64,000 nucleotides of DNA from NCBI RefSeq assembly GCF_000280495.2, contig NZ_CP018016.1:2976001-3040000 (forward strand). Reading direction: 5' to 3'. The notes beneath the pieces were generated by a model. That model worked only from the letters and a program-made list of their open reading frames with translations. It did not search any database and was not told the origin of the DNA. This DNA is from Kosakonia radicincitans DSM 16656 (lineage in GTDB: Bacteria; Pseudomonadota; Gammaproteobacteria; Enterobacterales; Enterobacteriaceae). Positions 27,852 to 36,655 of the stretch are shown here, one piece after another; the first letter of the stretch is position 1, and each line of letters begins with the position of its first letter. The translations under genes were made by a program, and so were the position numbers.

Positions 27852-29336
27852 ATGGACAAGCAGAACTACCAGCAACTCACCCGCACTTTCCAGCGTCTGT
27901 CGCGCTTCTCACACCTCTCCGCCATCGCCAGCTGGGACATGTTCACCATGATGCCGCCAGGCGGTAGCGCAGCACGCGGCGAAGCGCTGGCTGAACTCAG
28001 CGTGCTGCAACACCAGATTCTGACCGATAAGCGTGTCGGCCAGTGGTTACAGGCGGCAAAGCAGGAGACGCTGGACGATATTGAACAGGCAAACCTGCGC
28101 GAAATGACGCGTCACTACCAGCAGGCGGCGCTGCTCCCGGAAGCGCTGGTCGAAGCACAGTCGCTGGCAGGCAGCAAATGCGAGCACGCCTGGCGCACAC
28201 AGCGCCCGGCGAATGACTGGGCGGGTTTCAGCGCCAACCTGAAAGAGGTGGTCAAGCTTGCCCGCGAAGAGGCCAGCTTACGCGCAGCGGCCAAAGGCTG
28301 TTCACCGTATGATGCGCTGCTCGACAAATTCGAACCGGACATGACCAGCGCCCGCCTGGATGAACTATTTAGCGAGGTGAAAAGCTGGCTGCCGGATTTA
28401 CTGAACCGCGCGGTGGCGAAACAGGCGCAGCAAACACTGATTGCGCCGCAGGGGCCGTTCCCGCAGGCCGTGCAGCGCGAGCTGGGATTGCAGGCAATGC
28501 AGGTATTGGGCTTCGATTTCAACGGCGGGCGTCTTGATGTCAGCGCGCATCCCTTCTGCGGCGGCGTCCCGGAAGATGTGCGCATTACTACGCGCTACGA
28601 CGAAAATGAACTGCTGAGCGCGCTGTTCGGCGTAGTGCATGAAACCGGTCACGCCCGCTACGAACAAAACCTGCCGCGCGCCTGGGCCGGCCAGCCGATC
28701 GCGCTGGCGCGATCCACGGCGATTCATGAATCGCAAAGTCTGTTCTTTGAAATGCAACTCGGGCGCAGCGACGCGTTTCTGCGCCGCCTGCAACCGGCGA
28801 TTGTCGAGAGTTTTGGTATGCAACCAGCCTTCGAAGAGGGCAATTTCATTGCCTGGAATCAGCGGGTGAAACCGGGTTATATCCGCGTTGAGGCTGATGA
28901 AGTCAGCTATCCGGCGCACGTGATCCTGCGTTACGAAATCGAACGCGCGCTGATCGACGGCGACATTGAAGTGGAGGATATTCCGGCGCTGTGGAATGAA
29001 AAAATGCAGGCCTGGCTGGGGCTTTCCACCGAAGGCAATTACCGCAATGGCTGCATGCAGGATATTCACTGGACCGATGGCGGATTCGGTTACTTTCCCT
29101 CCTACACGCTGGGCGCCATGTACGCCGCGCAACTCTTTCATGCGGCACGCGTGGCCCTGCCAACGCTTGATGAGGCCATTGCGCAAGGTGATTTTAGCGC
29201 CCTGTTCGACTGGTTGCGGCAGAATATCTGGCAGCACGGTAGCCGCTTCAGCACCTCGCAACTCATTGAAAATGCAACAGGAGAAGCATTGAATGCCGAT
29301 TATTTCCGCCAGCATTTGACCCGCCGTTATCTCTGA
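27852..29336 (+). CDS. M32 metallocarboxypeptidase
   Basis: A 494-residue zinc carboxypeptidase of family M32 (thermostable carboxypeptidase 1 type), cytoplasmic, which removes C-terminal residues from peptides. The zinc motif HETGH (VVHETGHARYE, near residue 263) and the family motifs DVRITTRYDE, AIHESQSLFFE and AVESYPAHVILRYEIE-like EVSYPAHVILRYE are present. The ATG at 27852 with AGAGG upstream gives the normal family length; the open frame extends to 27522 but that part is intergenic and includes the ynfM terminator. Salmonella has such a gene near here, E. coli K-12 does not. Confidence 0.92.
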   Translation: MDKQNYQQLTRTFQRLSRFSHLSAIASWDMFTMMPPGGSAARGEALAELSVLQHQILTDKRVGQWLQAAKQETLDDIEQANLREMTRHYQQAALLPEALVEAQSLAGSKCEHAWRTQRPANDWAGFSANLKEVVKLAREEASLRAAAKGCSPYDALLDKFEPDMTSARLDELFSEVKSWLPDLLNRAVAKQAQQTLIAPQGPFPQAVQRELGLQAMQVLGFDFNGGRLDVSAHPFCGGVPEDVRITTRYDENELLSALFGVVHETGHARYEQNLPRAWAGQPIALARSTAIHESQSLFFEMQLGRSDAFLRRLQPAIVESFGMQPAFEEGNFIAWNQRVKPGYIRVEADEVSYPAHVILRYEIERALIDGDIEVEDIPALWNEKMQAWLGLSTEGNYRNGCMQDIHWTDGGFGYFPSYTLGAMYAAQLFHAARVALPTLDEAIAQGDFSALFDWLRQNIWQHGSRFSTSQLIENATGEALNADYFRQHLTRRYL

Positions 29337-29382
29337 TGACATCGCGCCGGAACCCCCGTTTCGGCGCGGTACATCACGTTTG

Positions 29383-29396
29383 TACATTCCGTTACA
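29383..29396 (+). promoter_or_regulatory. RstA box upstream of asr
   Basis: TACATTCCGTTACA fits the RstA consensus TACATNTNGTTACA at all but one fixed position. It is about 105 bases before asr, which is activated by RstA at low pH in E. coli. A second, weaker TACAT-like copy starts 13 bases earlier. Confidence 0.7.
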
Positions 29397-29500
29397 CGCC
29401 GATACCAATCACTCACGGAAACCTCGCATTTACAGGGATATAGTTCTTTCAACGGCCCCGCAGTGGGGTTGAATGATGAAACCAATTCGAGGATATCGGA

Positions 29501-29833
29501 ATGAAAAAAGTATTAGCTCTGGTTGTTGCCGCTGCTATGGGTCTGTCTTCCGCTGCATTCGCTGCTGACACCGCTGCCACCTCTCAGGCTCCGGCTGCTG
29601 CTCCGACTGCTACCACCGCTGCACCGGCTGCTACCGCAACTAAAGCTCCGGCTAAAAAAGTGCACAAAAAACACAAAAAAGCTGTAGAGCAGAAAGCTCA
29701 GGCTGCAAAAGTGAAAAAACATCACAAAAAAGCAGCTAAACCGGCAGTAGAGCAGAAAGCACAGGCTGCTAAAAAACACAAAAAACACGTTAAACACACT
29801 GCAACTAAACCGGCTGCACAACCGGCTGCATAA
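29501..29833 (+). CDS. asr: Acid shock protein Asr
   Basis: A 110-residue periplasmic protein with a signal peptide ([17 protein letters not shown]) and an extremely basic, low-complexity mature part made of Ala/Thr/Pro-rich and lysine/histidine-rich repeats ([19 protein letters not shown] occurs in variant form three times). It is induced strongly by acid through PhoBR/RstBA and protects the periplasm from aggregation and acid damage. An AGGAT ribosome-binding site precedes the ATG. Followed by a terminator and ydgU, as in E. coli. Confidence 0.95.
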   Translation: MKKVLALVVAAAMGLSSAAFAADTAATSQAPAAAPTATTAAPAATATKAPAKKVHKKHKKAVEQKAQAAKVKKHHKKAAKPAVEQKAQAAKKHKKHVKHTATKPAAQPAA

Positions 29834-29880
29834 GTAAACGTGTCTGATTCCGGCGTCCTTAACGGCACGCTGTGACAAGT

Positions 29881-29914
29881 CGGCGCTGAGCCCTTCGGGT
29901 GAGGCGCCGTTTTT
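29881..29914 (+). terminator. Terminator of asr
   Basis: CGGCGC...GCGCCG with an inner CCC-TTCG-GGG tetraloop hairpin, followed by TTTTT. Confidence 0.85.
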
Positions 29915-29927
29915 CTCTGGAGGGCAT

Positions 29928-30011
29928 ATGCTGCGACGTTATCGTTTTGAACTGATTCTGTTAATGCTGATTATTTGCGCGCTTATTGCCATCCGTTTTT
30001 ATCTTTACTGA
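29928..30011 (+). CDS. ydgU: Small membrane protein YdgU
   Basis: A 27-residue protein (starts MLRRYRFELILL, ends RFYLY) with one membrane helix flanked by arginines on the N-terminal side, so the N-terminus is probably cytoplasmic. A strong GGAGGG ribosome-binding site lies five bases upstream. Position between asr and ydgD and length equal those of E. coli ydgU. The function is unknown; it may be transcribed by read-through from the acid-induced asr promoter. Confidence 0.8.
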   Translation: MLRRYRFELILLMLIICALIAIRFYLY

Positions 30012-30105
30012 TGTAGCACGCTGATTTTACTCCCACTTTCCTCGCGTCCCGTCTATATTTATCTGGGCTTACGTTAATAATCATAATTACCCACCAGAGT
30101 GTGAT

Positions 30106-30933
30106 ATGCGAAAAACTGTTGTGCTGATGCTGGGATCGCTGTTTCTGTTTTCCGCTGCTGGTCATGCTGACGATGGCGAGGATGACGCGGTTAACGCCCG
30201 TGATGTAAAAACGCTTTTTTTTGGTCATGACGATCGCGTCCCGGTTCCCACGCCGACCAAAGCGCCGTGGGATGCTATCGGCCAGCTGGAAACCGCCAGT
30301 GGTAATCTGTGTACTGCCACCCTTATCTCTCCGCACCTGGCGCTGACCGCCGGACACTGCCTGCTGACGCCGCCGAACGGGAAAGCAGACAAAGCCGTCG
30401 CGCTGCGTTTTGTTTCGCAAAAAGGGACCTGGCGCTATGAAATTCACGGTATTGAAGGGCGTGTTGACGCCTCGCTCGGTCATCGTCTGAAACCCGATGG
30501 CGATGGCTGGATCGTTCCCTCTTCCGCCGCATCGTGGGATTTCGGTCTGATCGTCTTGCGTTATCCGCCGTCCGGCATTACACCGCTACCGATCTTTGTT
30601 GGCGATAAAGACGAACTGACAGCGGCGCTGAAAACGGCCAACCGGAAAGTGACGCAGGCAGGCTATCCGGAAGATCATCTGGATACGCTCTACAGCCACC
30701 AGGATTGTACGGTCACCGGCTGGGCGCAAAGTAGCGTGCTGTCGCACCAGTGCGATACCCTGCCCGGCGACAGTGGTTCACCATTGATGCTGAAAACCGA
30801 CGCAGGCTGGCAGTTGATTGCCGTACAAAGCTCAGCACCGGCGGCAAAAGATCGCTGGCGCGCCGATAACCGCGCCATCTCCGTAACCGGTTTTCGTGAC
30901 AAGCTGGAAGCGCTGGCCAAAGAGAGCGAGTGA
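30106..30933 (+). CDS. ydgD: Exported trypsin-like serine protease YdgD
   Basis: A 275-residue periplasmic S1-family protease. Signal peptide with cleavage after GHA; catalytic histidine in LTAGHC, aspartate in SWDFGLIVL and serine in LPGDSGSPL are all present, so it should be active. Cysteine pairs near the histidine and serine support extracytoplasmic disulfides. Matches E. coli YdgD in length and position. Its stop is one base from the end of the convergent gene. Confidence 0.92.
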   Translation: MRKTVVLMLGSLFLFSAAGHADDGEDDAVNARDVKTLFFGHDDRVPVPTPTKAPWDAIGQLETASGNLCTATLISPHLALTAGHCLLTPPNGKADKAVALRFVSQKGTWRYEIHGIEGRVDASLGHRLKPDGDGWIVPSSAASWDFGLIVLRYPPSGITPLPIFVGDKDELTAALKTANRKVTQAGYPEDHLDTLYSHQDCTVTGWAQSSVLSHQCDTLPGDSGSPLMLKTDAGWQLIAVQSSAPAAKDRWRADNRAISVTGFRDKLEALAKESE

Positions 30934-30934
30934 T

Positions 30935-33097
30935 TCAGCCCAGCCGCTGCAAACGCAGTTGCAGGATGTCGTGCAGCGGCATCGGTTCACTGAAGTAATA
31001 TCCCTGAAGCTGATCGCAACCGGCCAGTCTTAACAGTTTCATCTGCTTTTCATTCTCCACCCCTTCCGCCACCACCTGCATGCCCAGCGCGCTGGCGATG
31101 CGGATAGTCCCGCTCACTAGCGCCGACGCCTGCTCATCATCGTCCACCAGCCCGGCCAGTGATTTATCAATTTTGATGGTGTCGAAATTAAAACGACGCA
31201 GATAACCAATGCTGGAGTAGCCAGTACCAAAATCATCCAGCGCCACCGCCGTGCCCAGCGCTTTTAAGTTGGCAATGGCCGAACGGGCGCGCTCGGGATT
31301 TTCCAGCACGTAGGTTTCTGTTACTTCCAGTTGCAGGCGGTGCGCCGGAAAGCGGCAGGTCTCCAGCACGCTGGAGACTTTGTTCTCGAACTCCGGATCG
31401 CGAAACTGCGCTGGCGAGATATTCACCGATAATTTCAGATCCTCTATCGGCTGGAGATCGCTGCAAGCGCGGCGCAGGACAAACTGTCCCAGCGAGTAAA
31501 TCAGCCCGCTGGTCTCTGCAATCGGAATAAATTCATCCGGTTTTAGCTCCCCGGCAGGACGTCGCGGCCAGCGCGCCAGTGCTTCGATGCCCACCATCAT
31601 CTGGCTTCGGGCATCGACAATCGGTTGATACCAGACATCAAACTCCTCACGCTCCAGCCCATCGCGGATATCACTTTCAATCAATAATTGCCGCTCGCGA
31701 GCGCTGTTCAGCGCCGCGTCATAATGCGTTAGCCTGTCTTTGCCGGTAATTTTCGAATGGTACATCGCAATATCTGCGCGGCGAAACAACTCGGAACTGG
31801 AGCATTCCAGCAGCGTGCCGCTGGCGATGCCGATGCTGGCGCCAATGTGGATGGTGCGTTTACCAATGCGCACAGGATGATTCAGGTATTGCAGGACGTT
31901 ATTGGCAAAGTCGGTGGCCTTCTCCACCGACCACGGCCCGCTCAGGGTCATGGCAAATTCGTCGCCGCCCATCCGCGCCAGCATGCCGTCAGTCGGCACT
32001 TTCTCACGCAGGGTCTGGGCAATGGTGACAATCAGACGGTCGCCAACATCGTGCCCGTAGATATCATTCACATCTTTAAAACCATCCAGATCGATAAACA
32101 CCACGCTTATCGTATCCGGATCGCCCATCGCGCCCAGTTTTTCGATGTTTTCGATGAGCGCCCGGCGGTTGGGTAACCGGCTGAGCCAGTCCGTCAGGGC
32201 GATTTTGCGCGCCAGCCTTTCCCCACGCGCCAGCTTGTACAGCCCGGCGCTGCTCAGCACGATAAACAGCAGGATCAACCCGGACGCCAGCATCGCAATC
32301 TGGCGAATATTCGACGCCGCCGCCCGCGCGGCTTCTGCGCCCGGCAGACGCGGCGTCCAGCTCAGATAGCCGAGCTCCTCGCCCGCCGAGTCACGCAGCG
32401 GAACGCTACTGGCGGCGGTTTTCTGCGGTGACAGGCGTAAGTCTGTAATCTGGAAGGTTTTGCCAAGGTCGCTGAGGATCTGCGCATCCAGATGGCGGGT
32501 AATCACCAGATAGCGGCGAGTGCCGTCGTAAACCTCAAGACGGCCAACCATCGGGCGCACCAGCCCGATACTGATAAACGCCACGCCGTCCCGGGTCTGC
32601 GTAATCCCGGCGTAGACCTCTTTCCCGGACTGAAGCAACTGGTTATGACCGCGGATCAGCGCCCGCAATCCACTGCCAAAAAAAGTGAGATCGCGCTCCG
32701 TGAAAAGTTGGCTGCGAAACGCGCCCCACAGCACATTGAATTGCTCATCCAGCACAAAGGTGCCGTCATACAGATTGTTGATTTTATAACCAGCCCCCCA
32801 GGTGTTGTACAACCACTGCGTATCCAGTTGTGGCCGATAAACTTCCCGCACCGCATCGTCCCAGACGCCATTATCAATCACCAGCGAGCGGATTCGGTTA
32901 ACCGACGTCTGAATCGCGCCCTGCACCGCGAGCGCAGTGCGGTGCTCATCAATTTCATTGGCTTTGCTGCTGATTAAATTCAACGAGAGGTAAAGCAGTG
33001 CAACAACGGAGACGATTAAGCCAATCCCCGCCATAAAGGTCATGACAAATAACGTCCTTGCGCCAGGAATATTGCGCCAGCTAAACGGATTGAACAT
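30935..33097 (-). CDS. Membrane-bound GGDEF/EAL protein with CHASE4-type sensor
   Basis: A 720-residue cyclic-di-GMP enzyme. Two membrane helices (residues ~15-38 and ~262-285) enclose a ~225-residue periplasmic domain of CHASE4 type (IRSLVIDNGVWDDAV; YNTWGAGYKINNLYDGTFVLD). A GGDEF domain with intact motif (RMGGDEFAM, near residue 377) is followed by an EAL domain with intact EAL motif (GIEALARWPR, near 506) and the DDFGTGYSS loop, so both synthesis and hydrolysis are possible; many such proteins act mainly as phosphodiesterases. The E. coli K-12 map has no gene at this place between ydgD and mdtI. The signal is unknown. Confidence 0.9.
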   Translation of the reverse strand: MFNPFSWRNIPGARTLFVMTFMAGIGLIVSVVALLYLSLNLISSKANEIDEHRTALAVQGAIQTSVNRIRSLVIDNGVWDDAVREVYRPQLDTQWLYNTWGAGYKINNLYDGTFVLDEQFNVLWGAFRSQLFTERDLTFFGSGLRALIRGHNQLLQSGKEVYAGITQTRDGVAFISIGLVRPMVGRLEVYDGTRRYLVITRHLDAQILSDLGKTFQITDLRLSPQKTAASSVPLRDSAGEELGYLSWTPRLPGAEAARAAASNIRQIAMLASGLILLFIVLSSAGLYKLARGERLARKIALTDWLSRLPNRRALIENIEKLGAMGDPDTISVVFIDLDGFKDVNDIYGHDVGDRLIVTIAQTLREKVPTDGMLARMGGDEFAMTLSGPWSVEKATDFANNVLQYLNHPVRIGKRTIHIGASIGIASGTLLECSSSELFRRADIAMYHSKITGKDRLTHYDAALNSARERQLLIESDIRDGLEREEFDVWYQPIVDARSQMMVGIEALARWPRRPAGELKPDEFIPIAETSGLIYSLGQFVLRRACSDLQPIEDLKLSVNISPAQFRDPEFENKVSSVLETCRFPAHRLQLEVTETYVLENPERARSAIANLKALGTAVALDDFGTGYSSIGYLRRFNFDTIKIDKSLAGLVDDDEQASALVSGTIRIASALGMQVVAEGVENEKQMKLLRLAGCDQLQGYYFSEPMPLHDILQLRLQRLG

Positions 33098-33203
33098 TCA
33101 TCGCCCCCTGCAGGTGGCTGAAAAAGTCGCGTTGCGTTAGTTATTGAGTAAAGCGTAATACAGACTGCAAAATTCGCTGCCCGTAAACGCGGGCAGCGTC
33201 ACA

Positions 33204-33533
33204 TTATGCGAGTTTAATCAGCAACATACCCATAATTAACAGCAGCAGACCAAACCAGCCTTTACGGTTCAGGCGCTGGCCGAAGAGGATCCAGCCCGCC
33301 GCCAGCGTAGCGACAATACCAAATCCGCCCCACAGCGCATAGGCCACGGAAAGATCGATCCCTTTCACCGCCTGTGACAGCGCGCTAAACGCCGCCAGCA
33401 CCGCCAAAAGCGACCCGCAACCGTACAGTTTGCGACGAAAACCGTCAGAGAATTTCAGAAAGATATTCGCCACGATCTCCAGCCCAATCGCCATCGCCAG
33501 CCAGAGAGCGTGGATCCACTCAAACGGCTGCAT
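33204..33533 (-). CDS. mdtI: Spermidine exporter subunit MdtI
   Basis: A 109-residue SMR-family protein with four helices. It forms with MdtJ the MdtJI complex, which exports spermidine. Close match to E. coli MdtI ([34 protein letters not shown]). Overlaps mdtJ by 14 bases, so the two are translated together. Confidence 0.95.
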   Translation of the reverse strand: MQPFEWIHALWLAMAIGLEIVANIFLKFSDGFRRKLYGCGSLLAVLAAFSALSQAVKGIDLSVAYALWGGFGIVATLAAGWILFGQRLNRKGWFGLLLLIMGMLLIKLA

Positions 33534-33873
33534 GATTGCGCTCCTGACGCGGCTTACGCGTCCCGGATTTAATCAGCACAATGCCCAACACCAACGTTGC
33601 CAGCCCGATCACTTTTAATACCGGGAGTTGTTCATCAAAAAGAAATACGCTGAACAGGGTAATGAATAATATGCCAATGCCTTCCCACATTGCATACGCC
33701 ACACCGAGGGCAATTTTTTTCACCGCAAATGACAGAAAAATATACGACAGCGCAATCATGGCCAGCATTAGAATAAACCCTGTCTGGCTATCGTTGACGC
33801 TGGCCCATTTCATTGACAATGTGCCGGTTATTTCAGCAACAATTGCTAAGATCAGTAATATCCAATAAATCAT
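33520..33873 (-). CDS. mdtJ: Spermidine exporter subunit MdtJ
   Basis: A 117-residue SMR-family partner of MdtI ([43 protein letters not shown]). A strong AGGAGA ribosome-binding site precedes the ATG at 33873. A short upstream frame at 33911-34012 looks like the regulatory leader known from the E. coli operon. Confidence 0.95.
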   Translation of the reverse strand: MIYWILLILAIVAEITGTLSMKWASVNDSQTGFILMLAMIALSYIFLSFAVKKIALGVAYAMWEGIGILFITLFSVFLFDEQLPVLKVIGLATLVLGIVLIKSGTRKPRQERNHAAV

Positions 33874-33910
33874 TTTTTCTCCTGCTTGAGAATATATATC
33901 CTTGCGCGGC

Positions 33911-34012
33911 TTACCGCAGCGCGGGAAACCGGAAAAACAGCAATATCAGCCGGACGCAGCGCGCCAGCACAGGCAGGAGGAGACTATAGCGCTGAGCGCC
34001 AGTATTGTTCAC
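33911..34012 (-). CDS. mdtU: Leader peptide upstream of mdtJI, MdtU-like
   Basis: A 33-codon frame that starts with GTG at 34012 and ends 37 bases before mdtJ. The product begins with the small polar stretch [10 protein letters not shown], continues as a hydrophobic, arginine-containing helix and ends FFRFPALR. In E. coli an upstream frame of about this size (mdtU) must be translated for spermidine-dependent expression of mdtJI. I rely on position, size and character, not on sequence memory of MdtU. No strong ribosome-binding site is visible, and a TTG two codons upstream is an alternative start. Confidence 0.5.
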   Translation of the reverse strand: MNNTGAQRYSLLLPVLARCVRLILLFFRFPALR

Positions 34013-34317
34013 CCGCAAGCGGGCAGCAGGAGGAGTGGTGACGGGAAAAAACAGAATTTAAAATGCTGAACAGAATGTCCATATAATTACAATTATCCGC
34101 GAATTGCTTCTCATCATGCGGATGAAAATTGTCCTCAGTCGTTAAACACCGCTTATTTCTATCACAGCCCAGGATTTTACTCAAAAGCTTTTCAATTCTT
34201 TACTCTGCTGTGGAATTTATATTATTTTTGCAGTGCGTGGTTTTCTTTTTATACCGCATTTATATCAGGCGATAAATAATCCTCTTCAGCCGGTAATAAC
34301 TCACGATGAGGAAATAT
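34013..34317. other. Gene-free stretch between mdtJI leader and small zinc-ribbon gene
   Basis: About 300 bases, AT-rich on the right. It should hold the mdtJI promoter on the minus strand and the promoter of the small plus-strand gene. I see no further gene. Confidence 0.5.
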
Positions 34318-34536
34318 ATGTCACGTTGCCAATCGTGCGGCCATAGTTGGGAGATGGCGCCCAACGAATATGACAATGTTTACCACGGCTACGTGCATCG
34401 CGTTTTATGGCCGGTTTTCCATAACCGCCCCGACTTAGCCCGCTACCAGAAAGCCTGGTTTATAACCTACAAAACCTGTACGCGAACGGTGGCCTGCACC
34501 CTTTACGGCATCTTTGCCGCGCAGCGCCTTTATTGA
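34318..34536 (+). CDS. Small hypothetical protein with an N-terminal CxxC motif
   Basis: A 72-residue protein beginning MSRCQSCGHSWEM, so it has a CxxC pair right at the N-terminus (zinc-ribbon-like half) and a second pair of cysteines near residue 54 and 61 (TCTRTVAC). Four cysteines could bind one zinc. The ATG at 34318 is chosen because AGGAA stands five bases before it; the ATG at 34306 is weaker. Its last seven bases overlap the end of the convergent permease-like gene. Family not recognised. Confidence 0.5.
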   Translation: MSRCQSCGHSWEMAPNEYDNVYHGYVHRVLWPVFHNRPDLARYQKAWFITYKTCTRTVACTLYGIFAAQRLY

Positions 34537-35612
34537 GGCGGCGTTGGCGGGCTGTTTTTTGCAACGCTCGCCCGCGCTTCCGCCAGCAAATTCCACGAGG
34601 TGATAAACAGCGCAGCAATCATGGGCCCAAGGACAAAACCATTAATGCCGAAGAATTGCAGGCCGCCCAGCGTGGTCAGCAGAATCAGATAATCCGGCAT
34701 GCGGGTATCTTTCCCGACCAGCAACGGACGCAGAAGATTGTCGGCCAAACCAACGACGATCACGAAGTAGAGCGTCAGCACCGTTGCCGTAACAAACTCG
34801 TCGGTCGAATAGAGAAAAATCACCGCCGGGATCCAGACAATCGCCGTTCCCACCGCCGGGATTAACGACAGGAATGCCATCAGCGCCGCCCACAGCAGGC
34901 TGCCGTTGAAACCGGCAAACCAGAAACCGATGCCGCCCAGCGCGCCCTGAACGATGGCAACCACCAGCGTCCCTTTTACCGTAGCACGCGCCACACCGGC
35001 GAATTTCAAAAACAGGCGACGCTTAATGGTCGCCGTCAGCGGCATAACTTCGTAGATCTGGCGCACCAGCGTGGCGCCATCTTTCAGCAGGAAGAACAGC
35101 AGATAGACCATCAAACAGAAGCTAACGGTAATGCCCAGCGTACCTTTGCCAATGATCACCGCGCTGCCCGCCAGGTAACGCCCGACGCTCAACGCCACGC
35201 CGGAGAGTTTTTCCCGGATTGCATTCACCGAATCAAAATCATTGTCGCGCAGATAGCCCTTCGCCCAGTCCGGCAGATGTGCAATGCCATTACTTAATAG
35301 CTGCGGCAAATCGGTCGCGTTATTTTGCAGACGCTGGTACAGGCTGTTGATCTCCACGGCCAGTGAAGAGAGCACCATCATCATTGGGATAAACACAATC
35401 ACGCAAATCAGCAACACAGTGATCAACGAGGCAATGCCGTTACGCCCGCGCAACCATACCGAGAGCTGCATGCGCAGCGGATAGAAAATCAACGCCAGGA
35501 TGATCGCCCAGATAATCGCGGAATAATAGGGCTGGATCAGGCCGAAAAACGCCACGCTGACCAGCAATAATAAAATGATAAAAAAGAACTGATTACTTTT
35601 AAGTGTTGACAT
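34530..35612 (-). CDS. AI-2E family transporter
   Basis: A ~360-residue inner-membrane protein of the AI-2 exporter (TqsA/PerM/YdiK) superfamily with about eight helices. Family segments include the N-terminal YYSAIIWAIILALIFYPL, the GALGGIGFWFAGF loop and the C-terminal DNLLRPLLVGK followed by LGGLQFFGINGFVLGPM. In E. coli tqsA follows mdtJ, but this sequence is clearly different from TqsA, so it is another member and its substrate is open. The start at 35612 (MSTLKSNQFFF) is the best fit to the first helix; ATGs at 35639 and 35732 are in frame. Confidence 0.8.
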   Translation of the reverse strand: MSTLKSNQFFFIILLLLVSVAFFGLIQPYYSAIIWAIILALIFYPLRMQLSVWLRGRNGIASLITVLLICVIVFIPMMMVLSSLAVEINSLYQRLQNNATDLPQLLSNGIAHLPDWAKGYLRDNDFDSVNAIREKLSGVALSVGRYLAGSAVIIGKGTLGITVSFCLMVYLLFFLLKDGATLVRQIYEVMPLTATIKRRLFLKFAGVARATVKGTLVVAIVQGALGGIGFWFAGFNGSLLWAALMAFLSLIPAVGTAIVWIPAVIFLYSTDEFVTATVLTLYFVIVVGLADNLLRPLLVGKDTRMPDYLILLTTLGGLQFFGINGFVLGPMIAALFITSWNLLAEARASVAKNSPPTPPQ

Positions 35613-36007
35613 CGGCCCGTCCAATGGAGAAACAACCATTAAGTGTAGTGCCTTACTCATTGATTGTAAAAACAATCCCCTGCCCTGACGGTTGTACACC
35701 GCTAATAACCTTTCCTTTTTTATCAACTGCACGCCATCAGGATTTTCGTACTCAACGCGTATTTAAGAATGAGACGATAAATCGATGCCCTATTGCCGCT
35801 TATGATGACGCCACCGAATTGCGCCAGACAACACCAGGAATAGTGCATCGGCTATCTGGCTAACTGGTGGGGAAAAAGCAGTTGGTTAATATTGGCGACG
35901 CAGTAACACATTGTCGGGTTGTTTTATCCGTTATCTGTCTATTGTCGTGATAAGCATAGAAGCACCTTTAAATCAAAAGGTTATATTTCACAAAGAGGAG
36001 ATACAGT
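35613..36007. other. Intergenic region at the backbone/accessory border
   Basis: About 400 bases without a convincing gene. It holds the promoter of the minus-strand transporter and, at the right end, the AAAGAGGAG ribosome-binding site of the caspase-like gene. No tRNA or attachment-like repeat was seen. Confidence 0.5.
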
Positions 36008-36442
36008 ATGACCATTGTAATGCTCATGTCTACCGATGCCGATATTGTTAACACGCAACTGAATGCCGCCTGGAACCCCATCACGAATCGCTATACGTGG
36101 GCACAGGTCAGTTCCATGAATTTAAATATTATCAACGGCGCGACCATTGTGGTTATTGCCCATGGTAATGGTACGGAAATTGGCAACGCGGCTCCGAGCG
36201 TTGTTGATGTTAATGCCGAAACCTTTCTTGCTCTGGTTCAGGGAAATATGGCGAACAAGGCCGTTCCGGCAAGAATTTATATTTCCTCTTGCGGTCCGGG
36301 CATCGCAGAGTTTGCCGCTAATGTGCGGATAGCGGCGCAGAATAATCAGATTTGGCACAACACGCGTATTTTTGGTCATAGCGATCCGGTTTCCGGCCCG
36401 GTACCGCCCGCCAACGATATCCGCTGGACGCGAATTTTTTAA
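36008..36442 (+). CDS. Stand-alone mini-protein with caspase-clan (clan CD) His/Cys pattern
   Basis: A 144-residue protein with no signal peptide. Two hydrophobic strand-like blocks each end in a candidate catalytic residue: ATIVVIAHGNG (His52) and ARIYISSCGPG (Cys95). This hydrophobic-H-G ... hydrophobic-x-C-G layout is that of clan CD cysteine peptidases (caspases, gingipains, the C80 self-cleaving domain of RTX toxins, CHAT). The whole chain is about the size of one small catalytic domain, without toxin or repeat domains. A strong AAAGAGGAG ribosome-binding site precedes it. No partner gene is evident; umuC is convergent. Activity and target are unknown. Confidence 0.7.
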   Translation: MTIVMLMSTDADIVNTQLNAAWNPITNRYTWAQVSSMNLNIINGATIVVIAHGNGTEIGNAAPSVVDVNAETFLALVQGNMANKAVPARIYISSCGPGIAEFAANVRIAAQNNQIWHNTRIFGHSDPVSGPVPPANDIRWTRIF

Positions 36443-36459
36443 GCTATCGCTAGTACATG

Positions 36460-36490
36460 ATGCCAGGCGGTGGTTGACACGGCCTGGCAT
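36460..36490. terminator. Inverted repeat after the caspase-like gene
   Basis: ATGCCAGGC at 36460-36468 and GCCTGGCAT at 36482-36490 are perfect inverted arms around a 13-base loop, 18 bases after the stop codon. No T-run follows on the plus strand, so the role as a terminator is uncertain. Confidence 0.35.
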
Positions 36491-36655
36491 CCCCGCCGCA
36501 TAAATTTCATGTGACTTCAGTAGCTTTATTATTTTCTGCCGCAAGCGGCTTGCTCTCTTCACTATAATGGTGGTTTGACGCCGAATGAATCAGAACGCTT
36601 GTTCTGGAAATCTCTAAAGCCGTGGCCAATTTTTGTTGACCACTACAACTAGTTT

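Noticed and set aside
28398..29408. 336-codon minus-strand frame antisense to the M32 peptidase
   Set aside because: Shadow of a strongly supported gene, no ribosome-binding site or family pattern.
34530..35612. tqsA
   Set aside because: Position would fit, but the sequence differs from E. coli TqsA along its length, so only the family name is used.
36461..36655. Insertion-sequence end between the caspase-like gene and umuC
   Set aside because: Only one inverted repeat of nine bases and no transposase fragment were found.
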